Notes under the pieces: model-generated
The model's input: only the letters and a program-made list of their open reading frames with translations
Told to the model about the DNA's origin: nothing
Databases searched by the model: none
Position numbers and translations under genes: made by a program
Part shown: piece by piece, positions 1 to 8,132 of the stretch
Layout of the letters: each line of letters begins with the position of its first letter
How positions within the stretch are numbered: position 1 is the stretch's first letter
From: Tannerellaceae bacterium
Lineage (GTDB): Bacteria > Bacteroidota > Bacteroidia > Bacteroidales > Tannerellaceae
Direction: 5' to 3'
Assembly (NCBI GenBank): GCA_031285925.1
Contig: JAITVG010000272.1
Span: 1 to 32,833, forward strand
Length of the DNA: 32,833 nt

Positions 1-123
1 CTGCGCGACAGGAAGCTGGAAACCGGCGGAAAGACATTCAAGCTGTTAATTCCGCAACCGGAAGATATGTATTACCGGACTCCGAACACTTATGTGCATA
101 ATCCGGCGTGGACGAATAATTAA
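1..123 (+). CDS. 3' end of an unidentified protein (partial)
   Basis: The first 40 codons of the window are an open frame ending in TAA. The visible peptide ends in MYYRTPNTYVHNPAWTNN. The gene starts to the left of the window. The tail is rich in Tyr, Asn and Pro, as in many secreted or outer-membrane-associated Bacteroidales proteins, but it lacks the NPGY-type ending of a typical SusD protein, and I do not recognise the family. No terminator hairpin is evident after the stop. Confidence 0.6.
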   Translation: MRDRKLETGGKTFKLLIPQPEDMYYRTPNTYVHNPAWTNN

Positions 124-297
124 TTTGATTTTCGTCATTTGTAATTGATGAGTTGTTGTATTTGCGTGAAAATATCAAATATGATCGATGAAATCATAGA
201 ATTCATAGAGCATCTTGAAACGATAAAAGCCGAATCTCTAAAAACAGGTGAGTTCAACCTATAGAAAAGCCAAATACTATAAATTGCTTATTTTTCG

Positions 298-305
298 TAG
301 CTTTG
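298..305 (+). promoter_or_regulatory. Promoter -7 box of mfd
   Basis: TAGCTTTG matches the Bacteroidota -7 consensus TAnnTTTG and ends 22 bases before the mfd start codon. No good -33 TTTG lies at the usual 19-21 base spacing. The predicted leader is only about 15 bases, which agrees with the TTG start chosen for mfd. Confidence 0.5.
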
Positions 306-327
306 CACCTTTAAAATTCAGATAACG

Positions 328-3300
328 TTGAAAATACAGGAATTACTCCGTTTGTATGCCGCGCATCCGCAGGTTTCGGCACTGCAAACCCTGCTCCGGA
401 ACGGGACTGTCCGGAATATTTCCCTGAAAGGGCTTAACGGGTCGGCGGCGGCTATGACGATAGCTTCGCTTTTTTCCAAGAGGGAAGACAGTTTTGTTTG
501 CATGATGAATGATCAGGAAGAAGCCGGATATTTTTATCACGACCTGATGCAGATCACATCCGATCCTCATATTTATTTTTTCCCGTCGGCCTACCGCCGT
601 TCCATCAAATACGGGCATATCGACGCAGCGAACGAGATACTTCGCACGGAAGTGCTGAGCATGTTGCAGCATCCGGAAAGCCCTTTCGTGATCGTGACTT
701 ATCCCGATGCCATAGCGGAGAAGGTCGTTGCTCAAAATATATTGAAGGAAAACACATTGAAAATACATACAGGCGAACGGTTGGACAATATGTTTGTAGC
801 CGACGTGCTGGAAAGCTATGGTTTTGAACAGGCCGACTACGTGTATGAACCGGGGCAGTATGCGTTGCGGGGCAGCATTCTCGATGTTTTTTCCTACTCT
901 CACGAATATCCCTACCGCATCGACTTTTTCGGCGACGAAGTGGAAACCATACGCTCTTTCGATGTGGAAACCCAGTTGTCGAAAGACAAACTGGAGAGTA
1001 TTTACATTGTCCCTCGAATGAGCAAAAGCAAAGGAGTGGATGCGTCTTTGTTTCAATCCCTTCCGCCCGGCACGGTCCTCACGGTAAAAGATATTGCTTG
1101 GGTAAAGGAACGGATCGAAGGCCTGTGGCATGAGGAACCGGCGCAGGGAGATGAGGAATCATTTGCTTCGCAGGAGGATATGAGAGATAAACTTATTACA
1201 TCCGAAATCTTTTTGAAAAACGCTTTGGATTTCCGCCGTATCCATACCGGAGCGCATCCCGCGGGAGTGCCCGACGCTACCATTACTTTCCAAACCCGCG
1301 TGCAGCCGATTTATCATAAGAATTTCGACCGGGTGAGCGAGTCTTTCCACAATTATCTTGTTACAGGATATACGCTTTACATGCTGAGCGATACGGAGAA
1401 ACAAACGACACGCATCAAGGTGATCTTTGAAGACCGCGGCGATCAATTGCCGTTTACCCCCGTAGATAAAACCATACATGAAGGGTTTACGGACGAAACA
1501 TTAAAGATTTGCCTTTTTACCGATCATCAGTTGTTCGACCGCTTCCACAAATTCAATCTCAAAAGCGAAAAAGCGCGCAGCGGCAAAATAACTCTGTCGC
1601 TAAAAGAACTCAATCAGTTTGCTACCGGCGATTATATTGTTCATATCGATCATGGGGTCGGACAGTTCGGCGGCTTGGTGCGCATGGAGATGAACGGGAA
1701 AATGCAGGAAGTCATTAAATTGATCTATCAAAACAACGATGCGATCTTCGTCAGTATTCATTCACTCCACAAACTATCCAAATATAAAGGAAAAGATAGC
1801 GGAGAAGCACCGAAACTAAACAAACTCGGAACGGGCGCCTGGGAGCGGATGAAGGAGAAGACGAAAAAGAAAGTCAAGGATATTGCCCGCGACCTGATTA
1901 TTCTCTATTCCAAACGCAAGCAGGAGAAAGGATTTGGATATTCGCCAGACAGCTATCTTCAGGCGGAACTCGAAGCGAGTTTTATCTATGAAGATACGCC
2001 GGATCAGGTAAAGGCCACCACCGACGTGAAGGCCGATATGGAAGATATGCGCCCGATGGACAGGCTGATCTGCGGAGATGTAGGCTTCGGAAAAACCGAA
2101 GTCGCCATACGCGCCGCCTTTAAAGCCGTTACCGACAACAAGCAGGTGGCCATACTCGTACCGACAACCGTACTGGCTTTCCAGCATTATCAAACCTTCT
2201 CGGAGCGCTTGAAAGATTTCCCCTGCACAATAGAATATATCAGCCGTGCACGATCGGCGGCGCAAATCAAAGAAACGTTGGATAGAGTGAAGGAAGGAAA
2301 GGTAGACATACTGATCGGCACACACCGTATAGTGAGCAAAGACGTCCGCTTCAAAGACCTTGGCCTGCTGGTCATAGACGAAGAACAGAAGTTCGGCGTA
2401 TCGGTAAAAGAGAAACTGCGCCAAATGAAAATCAATGTGGACACATTGACCATGACAGCTACACCTATTCCGCGCACCCTGCAATTCTCCCTGATGGGAG
2501 CGCGCGATTTAAGCAATATTACAACCCCGCCACCTAACCGCTACCCGGTGCAAACGGAAGTGCAGCGTTTCAATCCGGATATTATCCGCGAAGCCATAAA
2601 CTTCGAGATGAGCCGGAACGGGCAGGTTTTCTTCATCAATAACCGGATACAGAATATTCATGAGATAGAAACGCTGGTTCGCCGGGAAGTACCCGACGCG
2701 CGAATAGCCGTAGGACACGGGCAGATGGATCCGGCGGTGTTGGAAAAAACACTTCTCGATTTTGTGAATTACGAATACGACGTACTGATTGCCACCAGCA
2801 TCATCGAAAGCGGAATAGACGTTCCCAACGCAAACACAATCATTGTAAACAATGCACAGCAGTTCGGCTTGTCCGATCTCCACCAGCTGCGCGGACGGGT
2901 AGGCAGAAGCAACCGGAAAGCTTTCTGTTACCTCCTCTCTCCTCCCCTTTCTTCCTTGAACCGGGAAGCCGTGCGGCGATTGCAGGCCATTGAGAATTTC
3001 TCCGAACTCGGAAGCGGTATGCACATTGCCATGCAGGATTTGGACATTCGCGGCGCCGGCAATCTTCTGGGCGCCGAACAAAGCGGCTTCATTGCCGACC
3101 TGGGATATGAAACGTATCAGAAAATACTGGAAGAAGCCGTTGCCGAACTGAGAGCGGAGGAGTTTTCCGGCCTTAACGATACGACAGAAGGAGAAAAGCG
3201 TGAAGCAGGCAATGATTACGTGTACGATACCCATATCGAAAGCGATCTGGAACTGATGTTCCCGCCAACGTATATTCCCAATGATTCGGAACGCATATCC

Positions 3301-3687
3301 CTCTACCGCGAGCTGGACAATATGACAGAAGAAAGGGACATCCTGTCATTTACCGAACGCCTGATAGACCGCTTCGGCAAGATACCGAAAGAAGGGAAAG
3401 AACTGATACGCATCGTCCGCCTGCGGCGAATGGCCAAGAATCTGGGTATGGAAAAATCAGTGCTGAAGCAAGACCGGATGAATATCTACCTTGTCGCCAA
3501 TCCCGAAAGCCGCTATTATCAAAGCGAAGCATTCGACAAACTACTTGCCTATATCCGGAAATATCCCCGCGACTGCAACCTGCGCGAACAAAACGGCAAG
3601 CGCAGCATTGTGATAAAGAATGTTCCGACCGTTGAAAAAGCAGTCGCCATTTTGGAAGAAGTAGAGAAAATGCCTTTATATTTGTAG
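328..3687 (+). CDS. mfd: Transcription-repair coupling factor Mfd
   Basis: Mfd is an ATP-driven translocase that pushes stalled RNA polymerase off damaged template and recruits UvrA/UvrB for nucleotide excision repair. At 1119 aa it is close to the usual family length. The N-terminal third has a UvrB-like region without helicase motifs. The RNA-polymerase-interacting, CarD-like domain begins near residue 432 (GDYIVHIDHGVGQF). The helicase core shows Walker A GDVGFGKTE at about 583-591, the DEEQ box at about 684, MTATPIPRT at about 710 and QLRGRVGR at about 855. The C-terminal TRCF domain fills roughly the last 150 residues. The start is TTG at 328: an in-frame TAG lies at 298-300 and no ATG occurs between them. 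A ligase gene follows after 34 bases, so the two may be co-transcribed. Identification is secure; only the start codon is unusual. Confidence 0.97.
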   Translation: MKIQELLRLYAAHPQVSALQTLLRNGTVRNISLKGLNGSAAAMTIASLFSKREDSFVCMMNDQEEAGYFYHDLMQITSDPHIYFFPSAYRRSIKYGHIDAANEILRTEVLSMLQHPESPFVIVTYPDAIAEKVVAQNILKENTLKIHTGERLDNMFVADVLESYGFEQADYVYEPGQYALRGSILDVFSYSHEYPYRIDFFGDEVETIRSFDVETQLSKDKLESIYIVPRMSKSKGVDASLFQSLPPGTVLTVKDIAWVKERIEGLWHEEPAQGDEESFASQEDMRDKLITSEIFLKNALDFRRIHTGAHPAGVPDATITFQTRVQPIYHKNFDRVSESFHNYLVTGYTLYMLSDTEKQTTRIKVIFEDRGDQLPFTPVDKTIHEGFTDETLKICLFTDHQLFDRFHKFNLKSEKARSGKITLSLKELNQFATGDYIVHIDHGVGQFGGLVRMEMNGKMQEVIKLIYQNNDAIFVSIHSLHKLSKYKGKDSGEAPKLNKLGTGAWERMKEKTKKKVKDIARDLIILYSKRKQEKGFGYSPDSYLQAELEASFIYEDTPDQVKATTDVKADMEDMRPMDRLICGDVGFGKTEVAIRAAFKAVTDNKQVAILVPTTVLAFQHYQTFSERLKDFPCTIEYISRARSAAQIKETLDRVKEGKVDILIGTHRIVSKDVRFKDLGLLVIDEEQKFGVSVKEKLRQMKINVDTLTMTATPIPRTLQFSLMGARDLSNITTPPPNRYPVQTEVQRFNPDIIREAINFEMSRNGQVFFINNRIQNIHEIETLVRREVPDARIAVGHGQMDPAVLEKTLLDFVNYEYDVLIATSIIESGIDVPNANTIIVNNAQQFGLSDLHQLRGRVGRSNRKAFCYLLSPPLSSLNREAVRRLQAIENFSELGSGMHIAMQDLDIRGAGNLLGAEQSGFIADLGYETYQKILEEAVAELRAEEFSGLNDTTEGEKREAGNDYVYDTHIESDLELMFPPTYIPNDSERISLYRELDNMTEERDILSFTERLIDRFGKIPKEGKELIRIVRLRRMAKNLGMEKSVLKQDRMNIYLVANPESRYYQSEAFDKLLAYIRKYPRDCNLREQNGKRSIVIKNVPTVEKAVAILEEVEKMPLYL

Positions 3688-3721
3688 AATTACTAAACAT
3701 CTAATATCTAATATCATTATC

Positions 3722-5623
3722 ATGAGTAATAACACAATTCTCGACCTGTTCGGTAATGCCGTGGAAGAATATGCCGACAATACTTTCCTTTTGGAGAAAA
3801 CAAATGACAGGTATGAACCGATGTCTTATATTGAAGTGGAGAAAGAAGTTCTTTCTATCGGGCTCGGATTAGCGCTGCTGGGCGTTAAAAAGGGGGACAG
3901 AATGGCGCTGCTTAGCGAAGGGCGAAGCACATGGATCATCGGGGAGCTGGCGATGTTTTATGCAGGAGCAGTCAATGTTCCCTTATCGGTCAAACTGGAA
4001 GAAGCGAACGATCTTCTTTTCCGCCTGACACATGCCGGGGTGAAATATATTATGGTGTCCGGTTCGCAGTTGAAGAAGATAAGAAATATCGTCGATCAGC
4101 TGCCTTTGCTGGAAAAGGTCATTATTTTCGATGAACAGGAAGTCTATCTGGAAAATGAAATATCCCTGTCGGAACTTGGCCGGATGACAACGGAAGGATA
4201 TACGGATGATCTCTTTGAAGATTTCATGAAAGCCGGCAGTACACTAAAGGGCGACGATTACGCAACGATCACCTACACATCCGGCACAACCGCCGACCCG
4301 AAAGGCGTGATCCTTACGCACCGGAACTATGCGGCCAATGTGGAGCAGGCGCTTTCCTGCGTGGATATAGATTCCACCTGGCGCACGCTTATCATTCTTC
4401 CCCTCGATCATTGCTTTGCGCACGTGGTCGGCTTTTATATCTTCATGTCCAAAGGAGCTACCGTGGCGTTCGTGCAGGCAGGCAAGACGGGAATGGAAAC
4501 GCTGAAGAACATCCCGCTTAATATCAAGGAGGTAAAACCGCATCTTATCCTCAGCGTACCGGCTTTGGCTAAGAATTTCAAGAAAAACATCGAACAGGGA
4601 ATCCGCGCCCAAGGCAAAATAGTGACCGCACTGTTCTATTCAGGCCTCCACGCGGCGATAGCATACTACGGAGAGAGCGACGACGAGCACGGACGCGGTT
4701 GGCGTTTCCTTTTGAAGCCTTATGTTTCGCTGATCGACAAACTTGTCTTCGCCAAAATTCGCCAAAACTTCGGCGGCGAACTCAAATTCTTTATCGGCGG
4801 CGGCGCTCTTTTGGACAAAGACCTGCAAAAGTTCTACTACGCACTCGGAATGCCCATGTATCAGGGATACGGATTAAGCGAAGCAACCCCGGTGATCTCA
4901 ACCAACGGGCCGCGCCGTTATCGCTTCGGAAGCAGCGGCGTGCCGGTTCAGCCGTTAGAATTGAAAATATGCGACAGCGACGGCAAAGTGCTTCCGGCAG
5001 GAGAAAAAGGCGAGATAGTGATCCGTGGCGAGAACGTGATGGCCGGCTATTGGAAAAATCCGGCATCTACGGCGGAAACCGTAAAGGACGGATGGCTCTA
5101 CACCGGAGATATGGGCTTTATGAAAGACGGACTGTTGCACGTGCTTGGCCGTTTCAAAAGCCTTCTGATCTCAAGCGACGGCGAGAAATACAGTCCGGAA
5201 GGGATCGAGGAAGCGTTGGTGGAGCACTGCTCTACGATCGAGCAGGTCATTCTTTACAACAATCAAAATCCGTACACTGTCGCTTTGATCGTTCCGAATA
5301 AAGAGGCGCTGAAGAAACATTTGTCACACGCCGGATTATCTTTGGACACCGAAGAAGGCAAAGCAGAAGCAATCAATCATATTCAAAATCAGATCGGACG
5401 CCTGCGTAAAGGCGGCGATCTGGCCGGCCTGTTCCCCGACCGCTGGTTGCCGACTACCTTTGCCGTATTGCCGGAGGCGTTCACGGAGCAAAACGGCATG
5501 GTGAACAGTACAATGAAAATAGTACGTGGGAAAGTGGAAAAACGCTACGCTGACCGCATCGAACATCTCTATACACCGGAAGGAAAGAACCCGCAAAACG
5601 GTAAAAACATAGAGTCTTTATAA
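3722..5623 (+). CDS. Long-chain fatty acid-CoA ligase (AMP-forming)
   Basis: This is an acyl-CoA synthetase of the adenylate-forming (ANL) superfamily. It activates a carboxylate with ATP to an acyl-AMP and transfers the acyl group to CoA. At 633 aa it is the size of bacterial FadD/FadD15-type long-chain ligases. Visible motifs are the phosphate loop YTSGTTADPKGV (about 181-193), YQGYGLSEATP (about 380-390) and YTGDMG (about 460). The C-terminal subdomain ends with the NSTMKIVRGKV segment, where long-chain ligases carry the adenylation lysine. There is no signal peptide, so it is probably cytosolic or peripherally membrane-bound. It starts 34 bases after mfd. No clear terminator follows its stop; about 180 bases then separate it from the convergent TerB gene. 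Chain-length specificity cannot be read from the sequence. Confidence 0.92.
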   Translation: MSNNTILDLFGNAVEEYADNTFLLEKTNDRYEPMSYIEVEKEVLSIGLGLALLGVKKGDRMALLSEGRSTWIIGELAMFYAGAVNVPLSVKLEEANDLLFRLTHAGVKYIMVSGSQLKKIRNIVDQLPLLEKVIIFDEQEVYLENEISLSELGRMTTEGYTDDLFEDFMKAGSTLKGDDYATITYTSGTTADPKGVILTHRNYAANVEQALSCVDIDSTWRTLIILPLDHCFAHVVGFYIFMSKGATVAFVQAGKTGMETLKNIPLNIKEVKPHLILSVPALAKNFKKNIEQGIRAQGKIVTALFYSGLHAAIAYYGESDDEHGRGWRFLLKPYVSLIDKLVFAKIRQNFGGELKFFIGGGALLDKDLQKFYYALGMPMYQGYGLSEATPVISTNGPRRYRFGSSGVPVQPLELKICDSDGKVLPAGEKGEIVIRGENVMAGYWKNPASTAETVKDGWLYTGDMGFMKDGLLHVLGRFKSLLISSDGEKYSPEGIEEALVEHCSTIEQVILYNNQNPYTVALIVPNKEALKKHLSHAGLSLDTEEGKAEAINHIQNQIGRLRKGGDLAGLFPDRWLPTTFAVLPEAFTEQNGMVNSTMKIVRGKVEKRYADRIEHLYTPEGKNPQNGKNIESL

Positions 5624-5804
5624 GTCAAAGACCACGTTACCCAATTCCCGGCCTTATTATTCAGGGATTAGTATATAAAAATAATTTCCTCTTCGAGTTC
5701 TTTGCTTCAGACGCAATTCCTTGCCAGAGTGCTTCTTTATACCAAGGAGCCAAAAGAGGTTGTGATCGGTATGAATAATACAGCTTCTCCCCTTTTGTTG
5801 CTTG
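5624..5804. other. Convergent intergenic region with repeat-like remnant
   Basis: This gap separates the convergent ligase and TerB genes. I see no clear terminator hairpin. On the minus strand the TerB frame stays open for 46 codons after its TGA, reading through a stretch that contains LLAPWYKEALWQGIASEAKN. Phrases of the IASEAKN type are, to my knowledge, typical translations of dispersed intergenic repeats, so I read this as a repeat remnant and not as a gene. Confidence 0.3.
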
Positions 5805-6317
5805 TCATTTTCCTCTATCTATAAAATCAAACAGAGGCAATTCGGCTATATCCAAATATTCCTTTGTTATTTTATCAAGAATTGAGCCTGTAATAATATC
5901 TTTTTCCAAAAACATTTCAATATCAGGAAATACTTCAGCAAACACTTCTACTATTCTTTCATCATCGATTCGAAGCCTGTATCTTATGTTTTTGAAGAAT
6001 TTAATTTCCGAATACTCCACTTGTTCGTCTGCGTATATTGTTTTAATCGCAAGTTCTATCAACATCAATTCTTCCTTTTCTGTAAGATCAGATTTGCCGA
6101 GCAAGTCGAAATAGTCTTGAATGAACTGTTTACCATTTCTGTTTATCTCATCCACCAGTTGATTGAATACTTCCTGAAAATCAAGTTCTTTGAATAATTC
6201 AGACTCCCGGCACAGGGATTGAATCATTTCAATTTCCCGCCGGTCGATATCTCCATCCGATGCCATACAGCAGAAAGCTGTTTTAAGCAATAATTTGTCA
6301 AATTCTGTTACGTTCAT
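5805..6317 (-). CDS. TerB-like helical protein, last gene of Hsp70 operon
   Basis: This 170-aa, all-helical, acidic, cytosolic protein has no signal peptide. Its two halves share the TerB pattern: an acidic loop followed by a helix. The first is MASDGDIDRREIEMI (about 18-32) and the second YADEQVEYSEIKFF (about 95-108). TerB-family domains (named from tellurite resistance) bind metal through such acidic loops and often accompany AAA+, kinase or membrane stress-response modules; their exact function is generally unknown. The gene starts 12 bases after the kinase-AAA+ stop and is the last gene of the five-gene minus-strand operon. A role as a partner or metal/Ca sensor for the kinase-AAA+ protein is inference. 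The family call is moderately sure. Confidence 0.75.
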   Translation of the reverse strand: MNVTEFDKLLLKTAFCCMASDGDIDRREIEMIQSLCRESELFKELDFQEVFNQLVDEINRNGKQFIQDYFDLLGKSDLTEKEELMLIELAIKTIYADEQVEYSEIKFFKNIRYRLRIDDERIVEVFAEVFPDIEMFLEKDIITGSILDKITKEYLDIAELPLFDFIDRGK

Positions 6318-6329
6318 ATTCTTATTTTT

Positions 6330-8132
6330 TTAAGTATAACCTATCCGCGGCCTGTCATTTTTCTTTTTAACGTTTTCTCCATCCATTTTCACTTTAATAC
6401 TTTCATATTTTTTGAGTTCATGCAAAGGGACGGATGGTTTGGTGTTTTTGATTACGCTTTTCAGCATATCCATTGAGATTCTGGATTTGGTTTTCAAAGC
6501 GAGTACTGAAGCCTCCTTTACTAAAAATTCAATGTCGGCCGAAACATAATTTTCCGTAAGTGTAGACAATTCTTCGTAATCCATCCCGAAATCCAGCGGG
6601 CGACTCTTTAGATACATCTCAAACATGGCTTTCCTTGCCTCAAAATCGGGTGGCGGCAAATAGAATTTCTTCTCCAAACGGCCGGCACGAAGCATTGCCG
6701 GATCAATCATATCAGGATAATTGGTTGCGCCAATGATGAAAATTCCCTTTTCGCCTGTCCTGTCCATCTGCGCCAACATTTCGTTTACGGCGCTTTTCGC
6801 CATTTCGTGGGCATCGCTGTCGCGCTTGGGCAACAGCTCATTTATTTCGTCAATGAAAATTATAGTCGGTGCATTCTTTTCGGCTTCCTCAAACATTTTC
6901 GCAATATTTTCCTGCGTTGCATTTATATAGCGGCTTTTCAATGTACTTGGTGTGGCCGGTATAAAATTGAATCCAACCTCTTCGGCAAAATGTTTGGCAA
7001 AAAAAGTTTTCCCACAGCCGGGCGGGCCATACAATAACATTCCGTTTGGAATTGTAACACCATATTTTGCGTATTCTTCGGGGTTATGTAAAGCGTCGAT
7101 CACATCCAATTGCAATTGTGCTTTCAATTCCTTCATTCCCGCTATCGCGTCAAAACCTTTCCCTACCGCCTTTCTGCCTTGTATTTTCTTTTCCGGCTTG
7201 TCATCCGATTTTATTTTTTGAACTTTATCTATATCCTCAATATCTATTTTCCCGTTTAATGCCTGAATAAATTCATCCGCACTTTGAAAACGGTTTTCCA
7301 TATCTCCGCTTAACGCCTTTTTCAAAAGCAAATTTATTACATCATCATAACCGATAAAATCCTTTGCAATTTCCGGAAACGACAAAGGCTTGCTTCTTTC
7401 CGTCAGAACGCTTTCTTCCGCATTTATCCGGTCTGCCCGGAATCTCGAAATATCCTTAAACCAGGGCGGCAAGCCGAAAAGCAGTTGATACATTACGGCA
7501 CCGATCGAAAAAATATCGCTCTGCGGCGAATACAAACCATTGAAACACTCCGAAGCCACATAGTTCAAGTTCAAACCGGCTTTGTTGTATGCCTTAGTCG
7601 ATGAATGAAACGACCGGGCAAAACCAAAGTCGATGATTTTCGCTTTTGGAATATCGCCCGACAAATCCAGCATAATGTTTTGCGGTGTGATTTCGTTGTG
7701 AATAATCGGTTCGGGCATTTTGTGCAGATAACTCAAACCTTTCAACACATCGGATATAATTTGCCGGATGTCGTAATAATTGGTAAACGATTCACGGCTT
7801 ATTCTTTCCGACAGCGTTTCGCCGACAATGAAATCCAAAACCAAATGGCCGAATTTCCTGTTCTCAAAAATCATTTCGCCACTGTCTTTCCAGGAAACAA
7901 TGTTCTCCTGTTTTATTTTTTTCAAAAACTCAATTTCCAGCAAATTGTTTTCGCTGTCAAAAGCCGAACGGTGTAATTTGGCATAATCAAACAACTTCAG
8001 GAAATACAATTTCCCGTCCGAACCTTTTACGCGATACGTTTCGGCATTGCTTCCCTGTTTGATGAAAAGTAAAACACTGTATTTTCCATCAATAGAAAAT
8101 CCTTTTGGTAATATGCCTTTGTAATTATTCAT
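6330..8132 (-). CDS. Protein kinase-like domain fused to AAA+ ATPase
   Basis: This 600-aa fusion has two parts. Residues about 14-290 form a Hanks-type kinase fold: a degenerate glycine loop (KQGSNAETY), ATP lysine in YFLKLF (K46), catalytic-loop position HNEITPQN (145-152), IDFGFAR (167-173) and SDIFSIG (205-211). Residues about 325-570 form a classical-clade AAA+ module: Walker A GPPGCGKT (369-376), Walker B IIFIDE (424-429), sensor GATN (468-471) and MLRAGR with candidate arginine fingers (R482, R485). The HRD aspartate is replaced by Glu and the usual catalytic-loop Lys by Thr. The kinase half may therefore be a pseudokinase or weakly active, while DFG and the AAA+ motifs look intact. The start codon overlaps the Hsp70 stop as TAATG, suggesting translational coupling. 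The AAA+ half may remodel or unfold clients of the neighbouring Hsp70; that role is inference. Confidence 0.88.
   Translation of the reverse strand: MNNYKGILPKGFSIDGKYSVLLFIKQGSNAETYRVKGSDGKLYFLKLFDYAKLHRSAFDSENNLLEIEFLKKIKQENIVSWKDSGEMIFENRKFGHLVLDFIVGETLSERISRESFTNYYDIRQIISDVLKGLSYLHKMPEPIIHNEITPQNIMLDLSGDIPKAKIIDFGFARSFHSSTKAYNKAGLNLNYVASECFNGLYSPQSDIFSIGAVMYQLLFGLPPWFKDISRFRADRINAEESVLTERSKPLSFPEIAKDFIGYDDVINLLLKKALSGDMENRFQSADEFIQALNGKIDIEDIDKVQKIKSDDKPEKKIQGRKAVGKGFDAIAGMKELKAQLQLDVIDALHNPEEYAKYGVTIPNGMLLYGPPGCGKTFFAKHFAEEVGFNFIPATPSTLKSRYINATQENIAKMFEEAEKNAPTIIFIDEINELLPKRDSDAHEMAKSAVNEMLAQMDRTGEKGIFIIGATNYPDMIDPAMLRAGRLEKKFYLPPPDFEARKAMFEMYLKSRPLDFGMDYEELSTLTENYVSADIEFLVKEASVLALKTKSRISMDMLKSVIKNTKPSVPLHELKKYESIKVKMDGENVKKKNDRPRIGYT

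Noticed and set aside
148-264. Small ORF of 38 codons (or 27 from ATG 181) reading MIDEIIEFIEHLETIKAES
   Set aside because: Plausible helical peptide, but there is no promoter box, no recognisable family and no neighbour support; chance ORF is more likely.
5736-5808. 23-codon minus-strand ORF starting at an ATGA overlap with the TerB stop
   Set aside because: Too short, no recognisable features, and it runs into repeat-like sequence; the overlap alone is not enough.
5805-6317. Tellurite resistance function for the TerB-like gene
   Set aside because: No other ter genes (terC, terD, terZ) are present; the operon context points to the Hsp70/AAA+ module instead.
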